Shown piece after piece: positions 1 through 11,613 of a stretch of 64,000 bases of DNA. Both the position numbers and the translations under genes were made by a program. Position 1 is the first letter of the stretch; each line of letters starts with the position of its first letter. Below the pieces are notes generated by a model. It ran no database searches and was not told the DNA's origin. It was given only the letters and a program-made list of their open reading frames with translations. This stretch comes from Deinandra increscens subsp. villosa. Lineage: Eukaryota; Streptophyta; Magnoliopsida; Asterales; Asteraceae. The stretch lies in assembly GCA_039602395.1 (NCBI GenBank), contig JBCNJP010000018.1:7002163-7066162 (forward strand). Reading direction: 5' to 3'.

Positions 1-1102
1 AACATAAGAAGTGTTTATTATATAAAACCTTGCGTTAACATCATATAATACGCAATTAGGTTAAATTGGAAGACGTAAAGGAGGTTCTGACTGAATTAAT
101 TGGTTTAAGAGAATAACGTAAGTTCTATGAGCCCCCTTTAAAATATTTTAAATGTTTTACTATTTTCGGGCTTATATACACGGAAAGTTATTACTTTTAA
201 AGTATTTGATATAACGTTTGCATGTTCTGTGTTAATACACCTACGTGAAATGTGATAATGCTTATGACTGTTTTAAAGTTATTACTACCTGCTATGAACT
301 CTTTTCGGGAAGGTTATAATGCACGGGTAATAAAGATATTAAACTTTTCCAAATAAAGTTTAAAAAATGAAATTTAGTTTTCCAGATAAAGAAAATAACC
401 CTTGGGGTTAGTTTTAAAATCTAAGCAAAAGATTATCTATGTAAGAAGGAAGATTGTGCTTGTACAACTAAAAGCGGGGAATGACGTTTCCCCGGGGTAG
501 CAACGGTTACTCTATGACTGATATTCGGGTGATGACGGTTGTCCAAGGAGCTAACGTGGTTCCAATAGACAATGCTTAGTTGAATGAATGAATGAATGAT
601 TTGGTATAAATCTGTTATGTCTTATATCTGATAAATGTGAAAGAATGAAATGTTTTGGTATAACGCTGTTATGTTTTATACCTGATAAATGAGGCCGTTA
701 GGCCTAAGCGTTGGAATAAACTTTCGAGAAAAGGTAACGTTTTTAGAAACATGTAGAACTCACCAGCGTAAGCTGATCCTTTAAAGTATGTATATCAGGT
801 GACGTTAAGGATTCAAACATAAAGGGAAAACCTAAAGTCTGAGCAAGGTGAGGTGGGCAAGCTGTTGGAATAGAGCTACATGCATGCTGGCATAGTAATG
901 TAGATAAATATCTAAATAAATGTTATCTTTTATAGTTTTAGATAACCGTTGTAGTAAACTTATCATACTTGTACTTGGCAATATATATTAAATAAAAAGT
1001 TTTAAATTTCCGCTGCTTTTATTATCTCTGTTGTACCTTGTGTTCATGAGTAAATCCGACGCGTGACCCCTTCTTGTGCCAAGTCTAGGAGTGGGTGTCA
1101 CA
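1..1102 (+). mobile_element. 3' part of solo LTR, copy A
   Basis: Bases 1-1102 match 18067-19168, the right third of the solo LTR described at 16156-19168. The right boundary GGGTGTCACA is followed by AAATT, the same target-site base string as in copy B. The left part of the LTR lies outside the window. Because both blocks share this insertion at the same site, the LTR was present before the two copies separated. Confidence 0.85.
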
Positions 1103-1578
1103 AAATTACATTTTTTAATTAACGCTCAACCTAATGTGGCGTTTTGAATGTGCATTAGTAACAAGTTTCACACGCTTATGTTGAAAGAGGATCAGTATAG
1201 GACGTTTGACTAACCTAGCTCAAATGGAATGATAACCATCGGATGAAGATTTAGCAAGACCGATCAAACGAAGCAAAGTAAAAGACAAAGGTGCGGCTAA
1301 AGACAACACTGAAGTGGCTCAAGATTTGGTGGTTGAAATTAGGAAATTTAATGACTATCAACAAGAAAAGATCGACATAAAGAAACACCGACTGAAGTTG
1401 AAAGATTATAAACCTATCATCCTTAATATCAATCATCTTGAGAGACTACAGACCAGAACTAGAATTTTTTTTTTTAAACGCAGAACGAGAAGTGAATGAA
1501 AAATGTGCTTTGCCCTAAGTTTATTTTAGTTTAAAAATCTTTTTTTATTTTTTATGTCATGTTTTATTTTAGCTTTTT

Positions 1579-2627
1579 GGAAAATTGAATTATAATTATA
1601 CAAGTTTTATCTAGTTGGCCGATAATAATACGAAACACGAAAATTCCCCCTAATAATACGAGTTTTCAAGGTATTTGGATTCTAATGATACATTATATTG
1701 TTTACTAACGGTGTTAGTTGTTGCTGACGTGGCTACTTACATGACATTCTATGTGTTTTTTTAATCAAGTTATTAAAATGCAGGGGCTGCTTTTGTAATT
1801 TTTATAAAATGGGTCCTCCAACTTCATCATCATGGTCATCGGAATCGAACGTTGAGAATGAACCCACCACCGTCATCGCCTAAATTCGAGCACACAGTGG
1901 CACCACCGCCTATGCGGCTGTCACGATTGGAAAAAAAGAGAGGGAATGCGGCTAGGGGGTTGCGAGGTGGAGCAGGGTCGCTGGGTGGTTGAATGGAGAG
2001 GGTTGGAGGGTAAAGTGGTTGCTGTTGGGTCTTTAATTTGAGGAGTGTGCGAGGTCGCCCGGAGCGGTGCTGGAGGTCGGAGAAGACAGGGGGAACGAGG
2101 TAAGGGGTTCGCTGAGGTTGCAGAGGTTCGGCAGGGGAGGTTGCCGGTTACGAAGGAGAAGGGGGGCTGCGAAGTCAGGAGGTCGCTGAGTTTTCGGCAG
2201 AGGAAGAAGGAAATGAACGGGGGGGGGGGGAGTGAGGTCGGAGGTTGGTAGCTCCCTGTGGCCATGATGGTCCCCGTCAGGAAAATCGGAGGACGAAGGG
2301 GTCGCCGGAGTTTGGTCGGGGAAGGAGGAGGGTCATCGAGGTTCGCCGGAGAAGTGGAGAACGGGACTGTGTTTTTTTCCTTTTTTTCTTTTTCAAAATT
2401 ATTTTATAGAAATTAGAAATAAGTCCCTCCGTTTTTAGAAATTACAAAAACAGTCCCTCAATATATGTCACGTCAGCAACAAACTAATACCGTTAGTAAA
2501 AAAACTAACGTGGTATCATTAAAATCCAATATCTTGAAAACTCGTATTATTAGGGGGGGGGGGGGTTCGTGTTCCCTATTATTATCGGCCAACTAAGTAA
2601 AATTGTATTATTAAAATCCAATTTTCC
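1579..2627. mobile_element. Non-autonomous MULE with about 0.2-kb terminal inverted repeats, copy A
   Basis: The left end (GGAAAATTG, then a stretch with GTTGGCCGATAATAAT) and the right end are imperfect inverted repeats of each other over at least 150-200 bp. The flanks are TAGCTTTTT at 1570-1578 and TAGTTTTTT at 2628-2636, an 8/9 match that fits the 9-bp target duplication made by Mutator-like transposases. The interior is G-rich with a run of 12 G near 2219 and no convincing coding capacity. Open frames there are low-complexity. Copy B lies at 19645-20694. Confidence 0.8.
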
Positions 2628-4760
2628 TAGTTTTTTTATGTCATGTTTTATATTACTTTTTATTTTTTGTAATAGTACTTTTTAGGTTACTGTTTATGTA
2701 ATTTTTTTCTTTTATTAGTTTTATGTTATTTCTAATTAGAAAATTAGATTTTAATAATCTCAACTATTGTCTATTCTCCGATAATAAATTCATATTTTTT
2801 TCCTATAATGAACCACTTTTTAATCATGTTGAAAATAAACAGACTATCGTTAAAATGACAGTAACTCCGTTAAAAAGTTATCACTTTTTGATGATTAGGC
2901 ATCACGGTGGCATCTTAGGTGGCATGTTTTTTATGTCTATGAAGAAAAGTTTTCTACTAGGCTTAGACATTCCGGAAGGTGATAAGCCTATCGGGTAATC
3001 GTGTTTGTTAGGGCTTTAGATCAAATTGCCTCGGGAGAGGGGTTCCCTATTAGCTATAGCTTGGTTTTTATTCCGTGTCATATCAGTAGGTCGAAAATCA
3101 CTCCTTTCATCTTTTAGGTCTTTGGGATAGGAAAATCCAGAAGGTGACTTATTCGTTCGGGTACTAGGACATTCGTTAGGAACATTCCGAGAGGTGACTT
3201 AACCAAATCAGTATGCGTATTCAATCTTTAGGATTCTCTATTGCGTCACACAAGGAGAATGATCTAGGGTCCATTAGGGTTTTCTTAGGGTTGTAGTTAA
3301 GATCCTGATTCCATCATAATATTCCATAGCCGAGTGAAGTCATGAGCATCGATTAGGATTCGTAGCCTAGGTAGTGCAGTTTCTCATATCTGGTTTCGTC
3401 TTCAACTTCTAGTTTCAATAGTTAATTTCCATTTATAGTAATTTCTATTTTTAGAAAGTCTTAAGTTTAGTTAATTTCAGTTTTAGTTAATTAGTTAATC
3501 AATTCTCCAATCAAAAACCAATTTTCATCAATTAATCAGTTTTCACATTTCGTTAGTTAATTTAGTTATTCATAGTGTCTCTAGGGTTCGACTCTGGTCT
3601 TTCATAAGCTTTACTATAGTTGATAGGTACACTTGCCTAGTGGCTTGGTTTAGTTTTAATATTGTTGGGATTTAGCTTAGTGTGTCTAGGTCTACAGTTT
3701 ATTAGTTATTTTTATTGACCAAGTTTTACACATTAATGACTCTTGTGTTTCCATTTATAGAACCACAATGATAGCTATAAATAGCCTGGTTTAACCCGGA
3801 TACTGTGAAGTTGGCATGTCGGTCAATATGGTGTGGAGCCAACTGCGATGACTTGATGTGTTAACAGGATGTGTGTTTTCTTGTGTAATTGTGCTACACA
3901 ACTTATATGTTAGACCTAAGTTAGGTCCCCTTAAGTGCTTAGTAGTGACCTTTGCGTTAGGACGCATATAGGATTCGGTATGCTAGGGAGATGGCCGTGA
4001 TTTATTGATGCGAGCTATTCCAACAAGGCCACTTCAATCCCTTGCGATGGTACATGTGTTTCGGTTCGTTTCCTTTGCATAAGACCTCAACTTTCCTTTG
4101 GAGAATCTGTAAATGAGATTGGACTCGTTCGATTGGTAACTTGTCACAACTATAGGAATTGGTTACTAGATCAGGTTATCAGTAAACCTACGGAGGTGAG
4201 GTTGATTAATTCCCCATGTTTCACCAAGTGAGAGTGATGTGAAAAGAATGTTGGTCGGGAAGTATTAGATGGTTCCTATGATTTGATGTCAAAGAAATTC
4301 AATTTGATGACACTACAAAGTGGTGATTAAGTCTCTATGGTAGTGAAATCACTCAATGTATATCAGAAGTTCGATGTTGCAGCAGCCGAGGAATTGAAGA
4401 TCAGATGGTATTTGTACTACGTGGTGGCGTGATCACTAGAACATTAATCGTATCGCCTTCTGTTGCGATTATAATACGATATACGGGATGTTGTATCAAG
4501 ACCGAGTGATAGCCAGTGCCACATGATGAAATATCGGTACGAATTGTCAAGTAGAAAGTGAAAGTAAGTCCATGCTAACGGCATGTAAGTCCACTAAGTA
4601 GTAACATCATGGGAAGGCATCATAGGCCATGTGGTAGCACTAAAGAGATAGATGTCCCTAGGAAAACATCTTGCGTGATCTGATCAACAAATGTATGGTA
4701 GCACCCCGTCCTGTTAGGTGGGGTGAATTTCGGGACAAAATTCCTTTAAGGAGGGGATGA
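2628..4760 (+). other. Non-coding; decayed gypsy element tail with polypurine tract
   Basis: No intact gene is visible. The last 80 bases resemble the 3' end of a plant gypsy internal region: a GAATTTCGGGACAAAATTC string, typical of the end of such polyproteins, then the purine tract AAGGAGGGGATGA. This directly abuts TGTAACACC at 4761, the start of an LTR-like segment. Further upstream there is only AT-rich sequence with short repeats. The equivalent in copy B is 20695-22828. Confidence 0.5.
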
Positions 4761-5726
4761 TGTAACACCTGGATAATTCTGGTAAATCCAGGGGGGATTA
4801 TTTCGATTAAGTAGATGGATTTAAAATAAAAGATTGAAAGGTGGAAGGGCTTGAGTGATACTCCTCAACCCTTATACCTGCGATGTTATCACCTCCCTTT
4901 TCACTTATATCAGCCACGCATCCAAACCCTAAATCGGTGTAGTCACTCCTGCTGTTGGTGGCTTAAGAACTACCCATTGCCGCCGCTACCTTCCCCATTT
5001 TTTTCCTTTCTTATGTCCATCATTCCACCATTCGGGAAACCCTATGAGCTTAAAACACTGCTATTTAGTGTGTTTAGACATCCCACGGTGAGGGCACTTC
5101 AGCTGCGAATAATCTACACGAGATGATGACCATGTCGGTTGTCCACGGTCTGACCGATGTTTGAGGCTATCAGACAGATTTGTTTTTGGGTTTTGGGATT
5201 GGGAATTTAAGCCATTCTTGATGAGATTATCGTTTTGCTTTTGTCGGAGCCGAAGGTATCATCTCCGGCCATAGCAGATTGGTAGGATGAATGGTACATG
5301 GTGAGCGGAATTGTGTTTGTTTGATCTCAGGATCATTCATCACCGCCCTGATACCATATTGGAAATTAGAGCTAAATTCATGAAATGATTATGTTTGTAT
5401 TATTTGTATGTCCATTACAATAAGCCAAAGCAAGTATTTATACTAATTATAAAAGTTTAAAGAAGGAAATAAGTTGATGTCATGAGCTGAAGTTGAGGAG
5501 GATGATTTGCAGAATTGGCCTTGAATATTGGGACATATAGCTGGCTCTTTTGACTTATACCATATTTTTCCCAAAAGAAATAAGTTTCTTTTTAACAGTC
5601 CAGTCATTTCAGCGCAGGACTGGTCAATCATGCTAAGTTAAGTTATATGTTTACTTCAGCGTGTTTTGATACAGACAGCTGGTCCCACACCCTCTCGTTA
5701 ATAGCGACCATGACATGGGTGTGACA
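4761..5726 (+). mobile_element. Gypsy LTR-like segment containing a minus-strand copia remnant, copy A
   Basis: It begins TGTAACACCT right after a polypurine tract and ends GGGTGTGACA, so the ends are near-perfect inverted LTR termini. No 5' partner LTR was found in the window. Between about 5170 and 5640 lies a fragment on the minus strand: reading that way, an LTR-like end is followed by ATGGTATCAGGGC, close to an initiator-Met tRNA primer site, and then by a short gag-like start. This suggests a truncated copia piece nested inside. Copy B is at 22829-23796. Confidence 0.5.
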
Positions 5727-6351
5727 AAACTAGCATAGTGTTCCCACAGATAAACTATCAAAGTTTTTACACAAGTAAATTAGCGCATGTTACATGTTTT
5801 GCATTCTTTTAAACTACCGCAACTTTAAATATAGAAATCGATGAGCCGTTTCAACGCCGCTAAAACCATCGTTTATTTCTTTAGTCAATAGTGAGAATAA
5901 ATGAAATGACTATTGAGTCATAAACGGGCCTATCAACCATTCAACCAACCACCATGGGCACGGGCATCACACCGACCCACTGTACTTTAGTTAAAGTTCA
6001 AAAGTGTCATAAATTCCTTAAATAAATACATAACAATGCATAATAAGTATAGGGGTCATATAAGACAATTAGTCAAATTCAAAGGTTAATTGTGCATTTA
6101 TTCCCATAACCTTTAAAAAGCTTTTTACACATGAGGAAAACTGGTGCACCAAACAATCGCATGATTCCGTTAAAATCGCCGCTCCCCCTTTCTCTCTCCA
6201 TTTCCCCAATTGCCGTTTGCTTCAGGTGTGTGTTTCATTCTTTCCGATTGCATGTTTTCAATAAACACAGAAGATATAGGATTAAGTTTTTCTTCGTTTT
6301 CATAAAACCTAATTTCAAAAGTTAGGGATAATTTGATTTTGAAATTGAAAT

Positions 6352-9300
6352 ATGGATCTGAGTGCTAGAACAGGAGTTGTTTTGGCGATCCTGTTTGTTG
6401 TTCAATTGGCATCGGCTAATTTGGTTTTTCAGGTTCAGCATAAATTTGGCGGGAAGAAGAAAACGTGTCCGGATGCCCTGAAATCTCATGATGCGCACCG
6501 CCACCGGAGGATTCTATCAGCTGCGGAACTTCCTCTTGGTGGCGACGCCAGCCCTACCTCCGCAGCGTTAGTATCTGTCTCGTAATTTGATTTGTTAGAC
6601 TTGAATTCAGGATATTCGTAAATGTGGTTTATGGATTGGTTGACATTATGCATTTTTGTTTGAATATAATATATACAATAAGGCTATTTGTAGTGATAAA
6701 GCCTCTTTTTTGAACGTTTTCTAACACATGCCGTCCTAGTCAGCGAGGAGTTCGTGTAGTCACAAAGCCCCGTGACACCCTCTGATTATTACACAATTAT
6801 ATTATTTTATTAAAAAAAAAACCCTTCAAAACTATCACCCATTAAAAAAACTAACCAATCACCTTTCTTCATCACTGGCGCTATAACAAAAATGGCTCAA
6901 CAAAATTTTTGCCCCATAACGCCCCCGGGGCGATGTTGGGACGCTAAAATATCCATTTCACGTCCACTACGGATAGTCTAGTGAGTTTGGATATTAGGAT
7001 TATTTATTATAAGCACAATACTTTACATCTTGACCCACTTTTCAATAGTTTTTGAAGTCCATTGACACATATGGAAGATAATTTCTTGAGTAAATTACTG
7101 AAATCGTCCCTGTGCTTTGAAAAAATTATATCTAAGCTCCAAAAGTTTGCCAAACCATAACAAGTTTTGCCCCTAGCATGAAGCTACACACCCCTCCGGT
7201 CATCTTCTCCGGCCATAGTCTCCAGTCATCTTTGGCCATCATATCTGGTCACAGGTCAAGTGAGCAACGAGTTTTCATAACAACCGCTCAAGTTTCGCGA
7301 ATCAGAAATCGATTTTAAAGAACTACTTCCCTATTTTTTTCGTTTTTTACAAAGTTAGAGAAACTTTTGAGATCCGGTGCAATATTGGACGGATTGGAGT
7401 GAAATGAAAGCCCATTCTTGATCGAAATCGGTTTCGATTCTCTTCGGAGCAGTTTTAAGGTTAATTATGCAAGGCTTTGAGTCAATTTTAAAGAACATGC
7501 AGTAGTGTGTGTGTTCTTGGTGTTTATCTCGAATAAATGAAGAAGGCTGCTAGATTCGTTCTTGTTGTTATTGTTTGACCCAATTCCGTACATAGAAGTT
7601 GAGGATAACTTGTTTTTGGTTAATAGTTGATATTTGCTTGATTCAAAAGTTGGACTTCAAAAATGTGAAGTTGATGAGCCGCCATTGATGAACGTGCAAA
7701 TCACCTGTATTTTGTTTTTGATAACTTGTTTTTTATGTTTGCTCGATTTCTTACATCACCTACAATTTTTACCGGTGGTGCTGATGATTTAATTTGTTTG
7801 ATTTTCTTGTAATCGGAGGTGTTCGAACAGTAGTGATGGTGGTAGTGGTTTTCATTGGAGTCAAATGGTGGTGGTTTTGGCGTGGGAGGATGATTTAGTT
7901 TAGGTTTTTATTTTAGTTTTAGGCTGTTATGTATTTATTATTTAAAGACAAGGTATAATAGTCAATTAACACTTCACAAATTTTTTTAATAGACATCCAT
8001 TAAAAGGACGAAACTTGTTACGATTTGACAAACCTTTGGACCTTAGCTGTAAATTTCAAACCTAGAGTTGAAAGGTGAAATTCGAGCAAACCACAGGGAC
8101 GATTCCCGTAATTTACTCTAATTTCTTTAAGATTAATGGCGATTTTAGTAAACGAGTAATCAAACCAAAAATTTGAACAATGGGCCTAAAATCTAAATGG
8201 GCATATGGCTTAAGGCTAAAGTAGCTAAGAGTAAAGGTAGACCTAAGACTAGTGACCCACCTAAGGCTAAAGGTAAACATAGAAAATCTCTAGCACTGGC
8301 CCTACGTCCAAAGGCATCCTAAGTGAAGGAATGTCAAAATGCACATATATCTATGTATCATTTTCTGCTTGCGTTTATGAAGATGTTTCAAGTCGATGAT
8401 GAGAGTTGCATTTAACATCCACATATCATTTTCTGCTTGTATACCTATGTTGTGTAACCTTGGTATGCACTACCATTTTCGAAAAGATATACTTGCATGA
8501 TATTACACATCTTTCTGTAAAGGGGCAATATCTTTTTGTGTGGTCTCCCCTAGTATCAAAGCCTAGTTTTCAAGACGTTGTTCATGTGCTGACTTTGCAT
8601 GGTTGTACATATTATAATGAAGTTTTTGTAATTGTGACCTTTATATTAACCTGGATCGCCAAAACTAGCTTTGATTATGGAGAAAAGTAGTTATTATAGT
8701 TGTATTGTTATCTGTTAATCATACTAACAATGATGGTAATGTGAACAAAGGAGATACATTTTGAAGTGCTACAATCGGCTGAGTCAGTGAATTATATCTG
8801 AATTTATTGACCTTTTATATGTTCTGCTTGTGCAGACTCTATTACACAAAAATTCAACTCGGATCTCCTCCAAAGGATTTCTATGTGCAAGTCGATACAG
8901 GGAGTGACCTTCTATGGGTTAACTGTATCGAATGCCACAATTGCCCTAAGAAAAGTGGCCTTGGAGTATGTATCATGCTTTAGCGCTTCACATTATTACT
9001 ACGTTTTAATATTTGGATAAACAGATTTTGCTTCTCATTATTTGATTATTATTTATCTGCCGCTTTAAAAAATTAGAAAAATATTATTTGATCATTTAAT
9101 ATTATGGCTGCATCAGAGTTGTATTAAAACAGATCATTTAAGAGTAAAATCAAACTTTATATTTACCCCTTTTCTGACCTGATTAATTTTATAGACTTTA
9201 CCCAAATTTCATAAATAGAAAAACTTCATAAGTTTTCAAACAGTTAAACATTTGATTATCTTTTTATTATAAATTCAAACACCACATCCAAGTATAATGT

Positions 9301-11113
9301 ATTAATGTATGTGATTCTTAATAACTTTCACAACAATATCTTACAGTGATAAATATTACAATGCTACTGACAGGTACCCTTGACTTTGTTTGATCCAAAG
9401 GACTCATCAACTGCCAAAGCAGTTGGTTGTGATAATGAGTTTTGCAAATCTACATTTAATGGACCGAGTGACGACTGTAAGGCAGGAATGCTGTGTGCAT
9501 ATTCTGTTACATATGGTGACGGGAGTTCAACAGCTGGTTTTTTTGTTGATGACAATGTAACACTTGCCCAAGTATCTGGAAACCGCCAGACTACATCTAT
9601 GAGTGGGAATGTTATTTTTGGGTGAGTTATATGATCTCTATCTAGCAATCAAGTCTTTGAGTTTAAAGATAATGTTCATAATTCTATTGTTCCAAGTCAG
9701 CTGTGGAGCTAAACAATCTGGAGATCTAGGTTCATCAGATCAAGCACTAGATGGTATTCTTGGATTTGGGCAGTCAAATTCTTCACTGCTTTCACAGCTT
9801 GCTGCAGCCAAAAAGGTGAAAAAAACATTTTCACATTGCTTGGATGGGAAGCAAGGAGGTGGCATTTTTGCTATTGGAGAGGTAGTGGAGCCAAAAATTA
9901 AAACAACACCAATTTTGGATGATCAGTAAGTTATATTTTTTTCTCATTGGCTTGTATTTATTGCATAGTTGTCAAAGGCGCACCAAGCATGCACAGGCAA
10001 GACATGGCAAGGCGCATGAAAAACGTCTTGTAGTCATCCTAGTGCTTGGGCGAGATTCCAGTTTCTAGAGATATTCCGTCCAGATTATGGCCAGATCCTA
10101 TAAGTTTTGTAATTTCTGGCCAAATTGTTCTAAAACGTTTAAAAATGGCCTGGACAAACCTAAAACAGCCTAAACTAGCTCTAAACAAGCCTAAAACACA
10201 TCTAAAACTCCTAAAAGTGTTATGTTTATGCTATCTGCCTTACTTCTTGGGCCGTCACTTTTTAAGCACCTTGTGCCTAGGCCCAAGATTCACCCTTTGC
10301 GCCTTGAGTGCTTCTTGCGCCTTTGACAACTATGGTCTACTAATTGTGAGTGAAACTAAATTACTGAAATGCACATCAATATCTTGAAAGTTTATAATTA
10401 CGAAAAGAATTATTTACAAACTTCGTGGAATTGAGAGAAAATGGAGTTGTAAATGAGTGTCGTACAGTAAGTGTGTAAGTAGAGTTGTAGACTTCATCCT
10501 TTAGGTCTGTTAGATATACATGGTATATGATGCATCTACATATAAATCAGGGTACCCTGATAATTTTTGTAGTAATTTGTAATTTAAAATATATATACCA
10601 TCCCTTATTTTAACTTTTCTACTTAGAAAATTTAGATAAGTTATACATGGTATATGAATTATGATGCATCTTTAGGAAAACAAAAATTGCTATTATAGTG
10701 CATATTCTCGTAGAAATTCTTGTATCCTCACTAGGTATGACAGCATTTCATGTAGTTATGTGCCCGATACCGTCATAAAAAATAAAGTATACCTATTCTA
10801 AGATAGCATGTAGTCGATTAATTTCACGCAATTTACATTAAAATAGAGTGCAAAATCTGGAACAAATCATATTAAAAGTTGGGGGAAACTACAACGGAAT
10901 TTGGGTCTATAGCCGTGATACAATGGCCAGATCCTCTTGCCAGGGCATGAAAGCTGTGACTTATGTACATGTTGTAGGACACATTTTAATATTGCATTGG
11001 AGTCGATCGATGTGAATGGTTCTGCTGTAAAACTCCCAACAAGTATATTTGACTTTGTAAAGAAGCATGCAGCTATAGTTGATAGTGGCACAACCTTGGC
11101 TTATTTTCCTGAT
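6352..11113 (+). CDS. A1-family aspartic protease, copy A, truncated by the assembly gap
   Basis: Exons 1-4 and most of exon 5 match the complete copy B gene at 24422-30659. Exons are 6352-6566, 8836-8965, 9374-9621, 9701-9925 and 10978-11113, the last cut by the N run 27 bases before its donor. The visible part has the signal peptide, the first catalytic motif DTGSD, the flap region TYGDGSS and the second catalytic motif DSGTT. No stop or frameshift is present in the exons, so this copy is incomplete because of assembly, not shown to be a pseudogene. Whether exons 6-10 exist for this copy cannot be told here. Confidence 0.9.
7088..8118. mobile_element. Non-autonomous MULE in protease intron 1, copy A
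   Basis: Terminal inverted repeats start GAGTAAATTAC and end GTAATTTACTC, and similarity runs inward over about 120 bp (the CGTCCCTGTG core and the CAAGTTT box occur at both ends). The element is flanked by a perfect 9-bp duplication TAATTTCTT at 7079-7087 and 8119-8127. The length is 1,031 bp. No transposase is visible. The copy B equivalent is 25158-26188. Confidence 0.9.
9964..10334. mobile_element. MITE-like inverted-repeat element in protease intron 4, copy A
   Basis: The ends are CATAGTTGTCAAAGGCGC and its reverse complement GCGCCTTTGACAACTATG, enclosing 371 bp. The interior keeps weaker inverted similarity (AAGGCGC and GGGC boxes). I could not identify a clear target-site duplication. 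The size and structure fit a small non-autonomous DNA transposon. The copy B equivalent is 28034-28404. Confidence 0.65.
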
Positions 11114-11613
11114 NNNNNNNNNNNNNNNNNNNNNNNNNNNNNNNNNNNNNNNNNNNNNNNNNNNNNNNNNNNNNNNNNNNNNNNNNNNNNNNNNNNNNNN
11201 NNNNNNNNNNNNNNNNNNNNNNNNNNNNNNNNNNNNNNNNNNNNNNNNNNNNNNNNNNNNNNNNNNNNNNNNNNNNNNNNNNNNNNNNNNNNNNNNNNNN
11301 NNNNNNNNNNNNNNNNNNNNNNNNNNNNNNNNNNNNNNNNNNNNNNNNNNNNNNNNNNNNNNNNNNNNNNNNNNNNNNNNNNNNNNNNNNNNNNNNNNNN
11401 NNNNNNNNNNNNNNNNNNNNNNNNNNNNNNNNNNNNNNNNNNNNNNNNNNNNNNNNNNNNNNNNNNNNNNNNNNNNNNNNNNNNNNNNNNNNNNNNNNNN
11501 NNNNNNNNNNNNNNNNNNNNNNNNNNNNNNNNNNNNNNNNNNNNNNNNNNNNNNNNNNNNNNNNNNNNNNNNNNNNNNNNNNNNNNNNNNNNNNNNNNNN
11601 NNNNNNNNNNNNN
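11114..11613. other. Assembly gap of exactly 500 N
   Basis: Exactly 500 consecutive N separate two contigs. A round number is normally a placeholder, so the true distance is unknown. The left contig breaks inside a protease exon. The right contig starts inside an unrelated Athila-like fragment. Open frames spanning the N run are artefacts. Confidence 0.98.

Larger units (their letters stand above)
1..11113. repeat. Duplicated block, copy A (ends at assembly gap)
   Basis: This block is repeated at 18067-29181 in the same orientation, with an offset of 18066 to 18070 because of a few small indels. I counted about 38 differences in bases 1-5935 and only about 3 in 5936-11113. Copy A starts inside a solo LTR at the window edge, so the duplication extends further left. 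It ends exactly where the 500-N gap begins, inside exon 5 of the protease gene. It may be a true tandem duplication or two haplotypes or overlapping contigs laid end to end. The gap makes the second reading at least as likely. Confidence 0.95.

Noticed and set aside
1921..2265. Pro/Ser-rich open frame on the minus strand inside the first MULE (and at 20099-20332)
   Set aside because: It is a by-product of G-rich low-complexity sequence. The frame differs between the two copies because of homopolymer indels.
2723..2998. 91-residue frame after the first MULE
   Set aside because: It is AT-rich, has no domain, and is broken by an indel in copy B.
8406..8690. 94-residue open frame in protease intron 1 (also at 26476-26760)
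   Set aside because: It lies wholly in an intron, has no recognisable domain, and its identity in both blocks only reflects the duplication.
9364..9648. Minus-strand frame opposite protease exon 3 (and 27434-27718)
   Set aside because: It is a shadow of the real exon, which has the correct splice phases and catalytic context.
10046..10387. 113-residue frame in protease intron 4
   Set aside because: It covers the inverted-repeat MITE and intron sequence and has no coding features.
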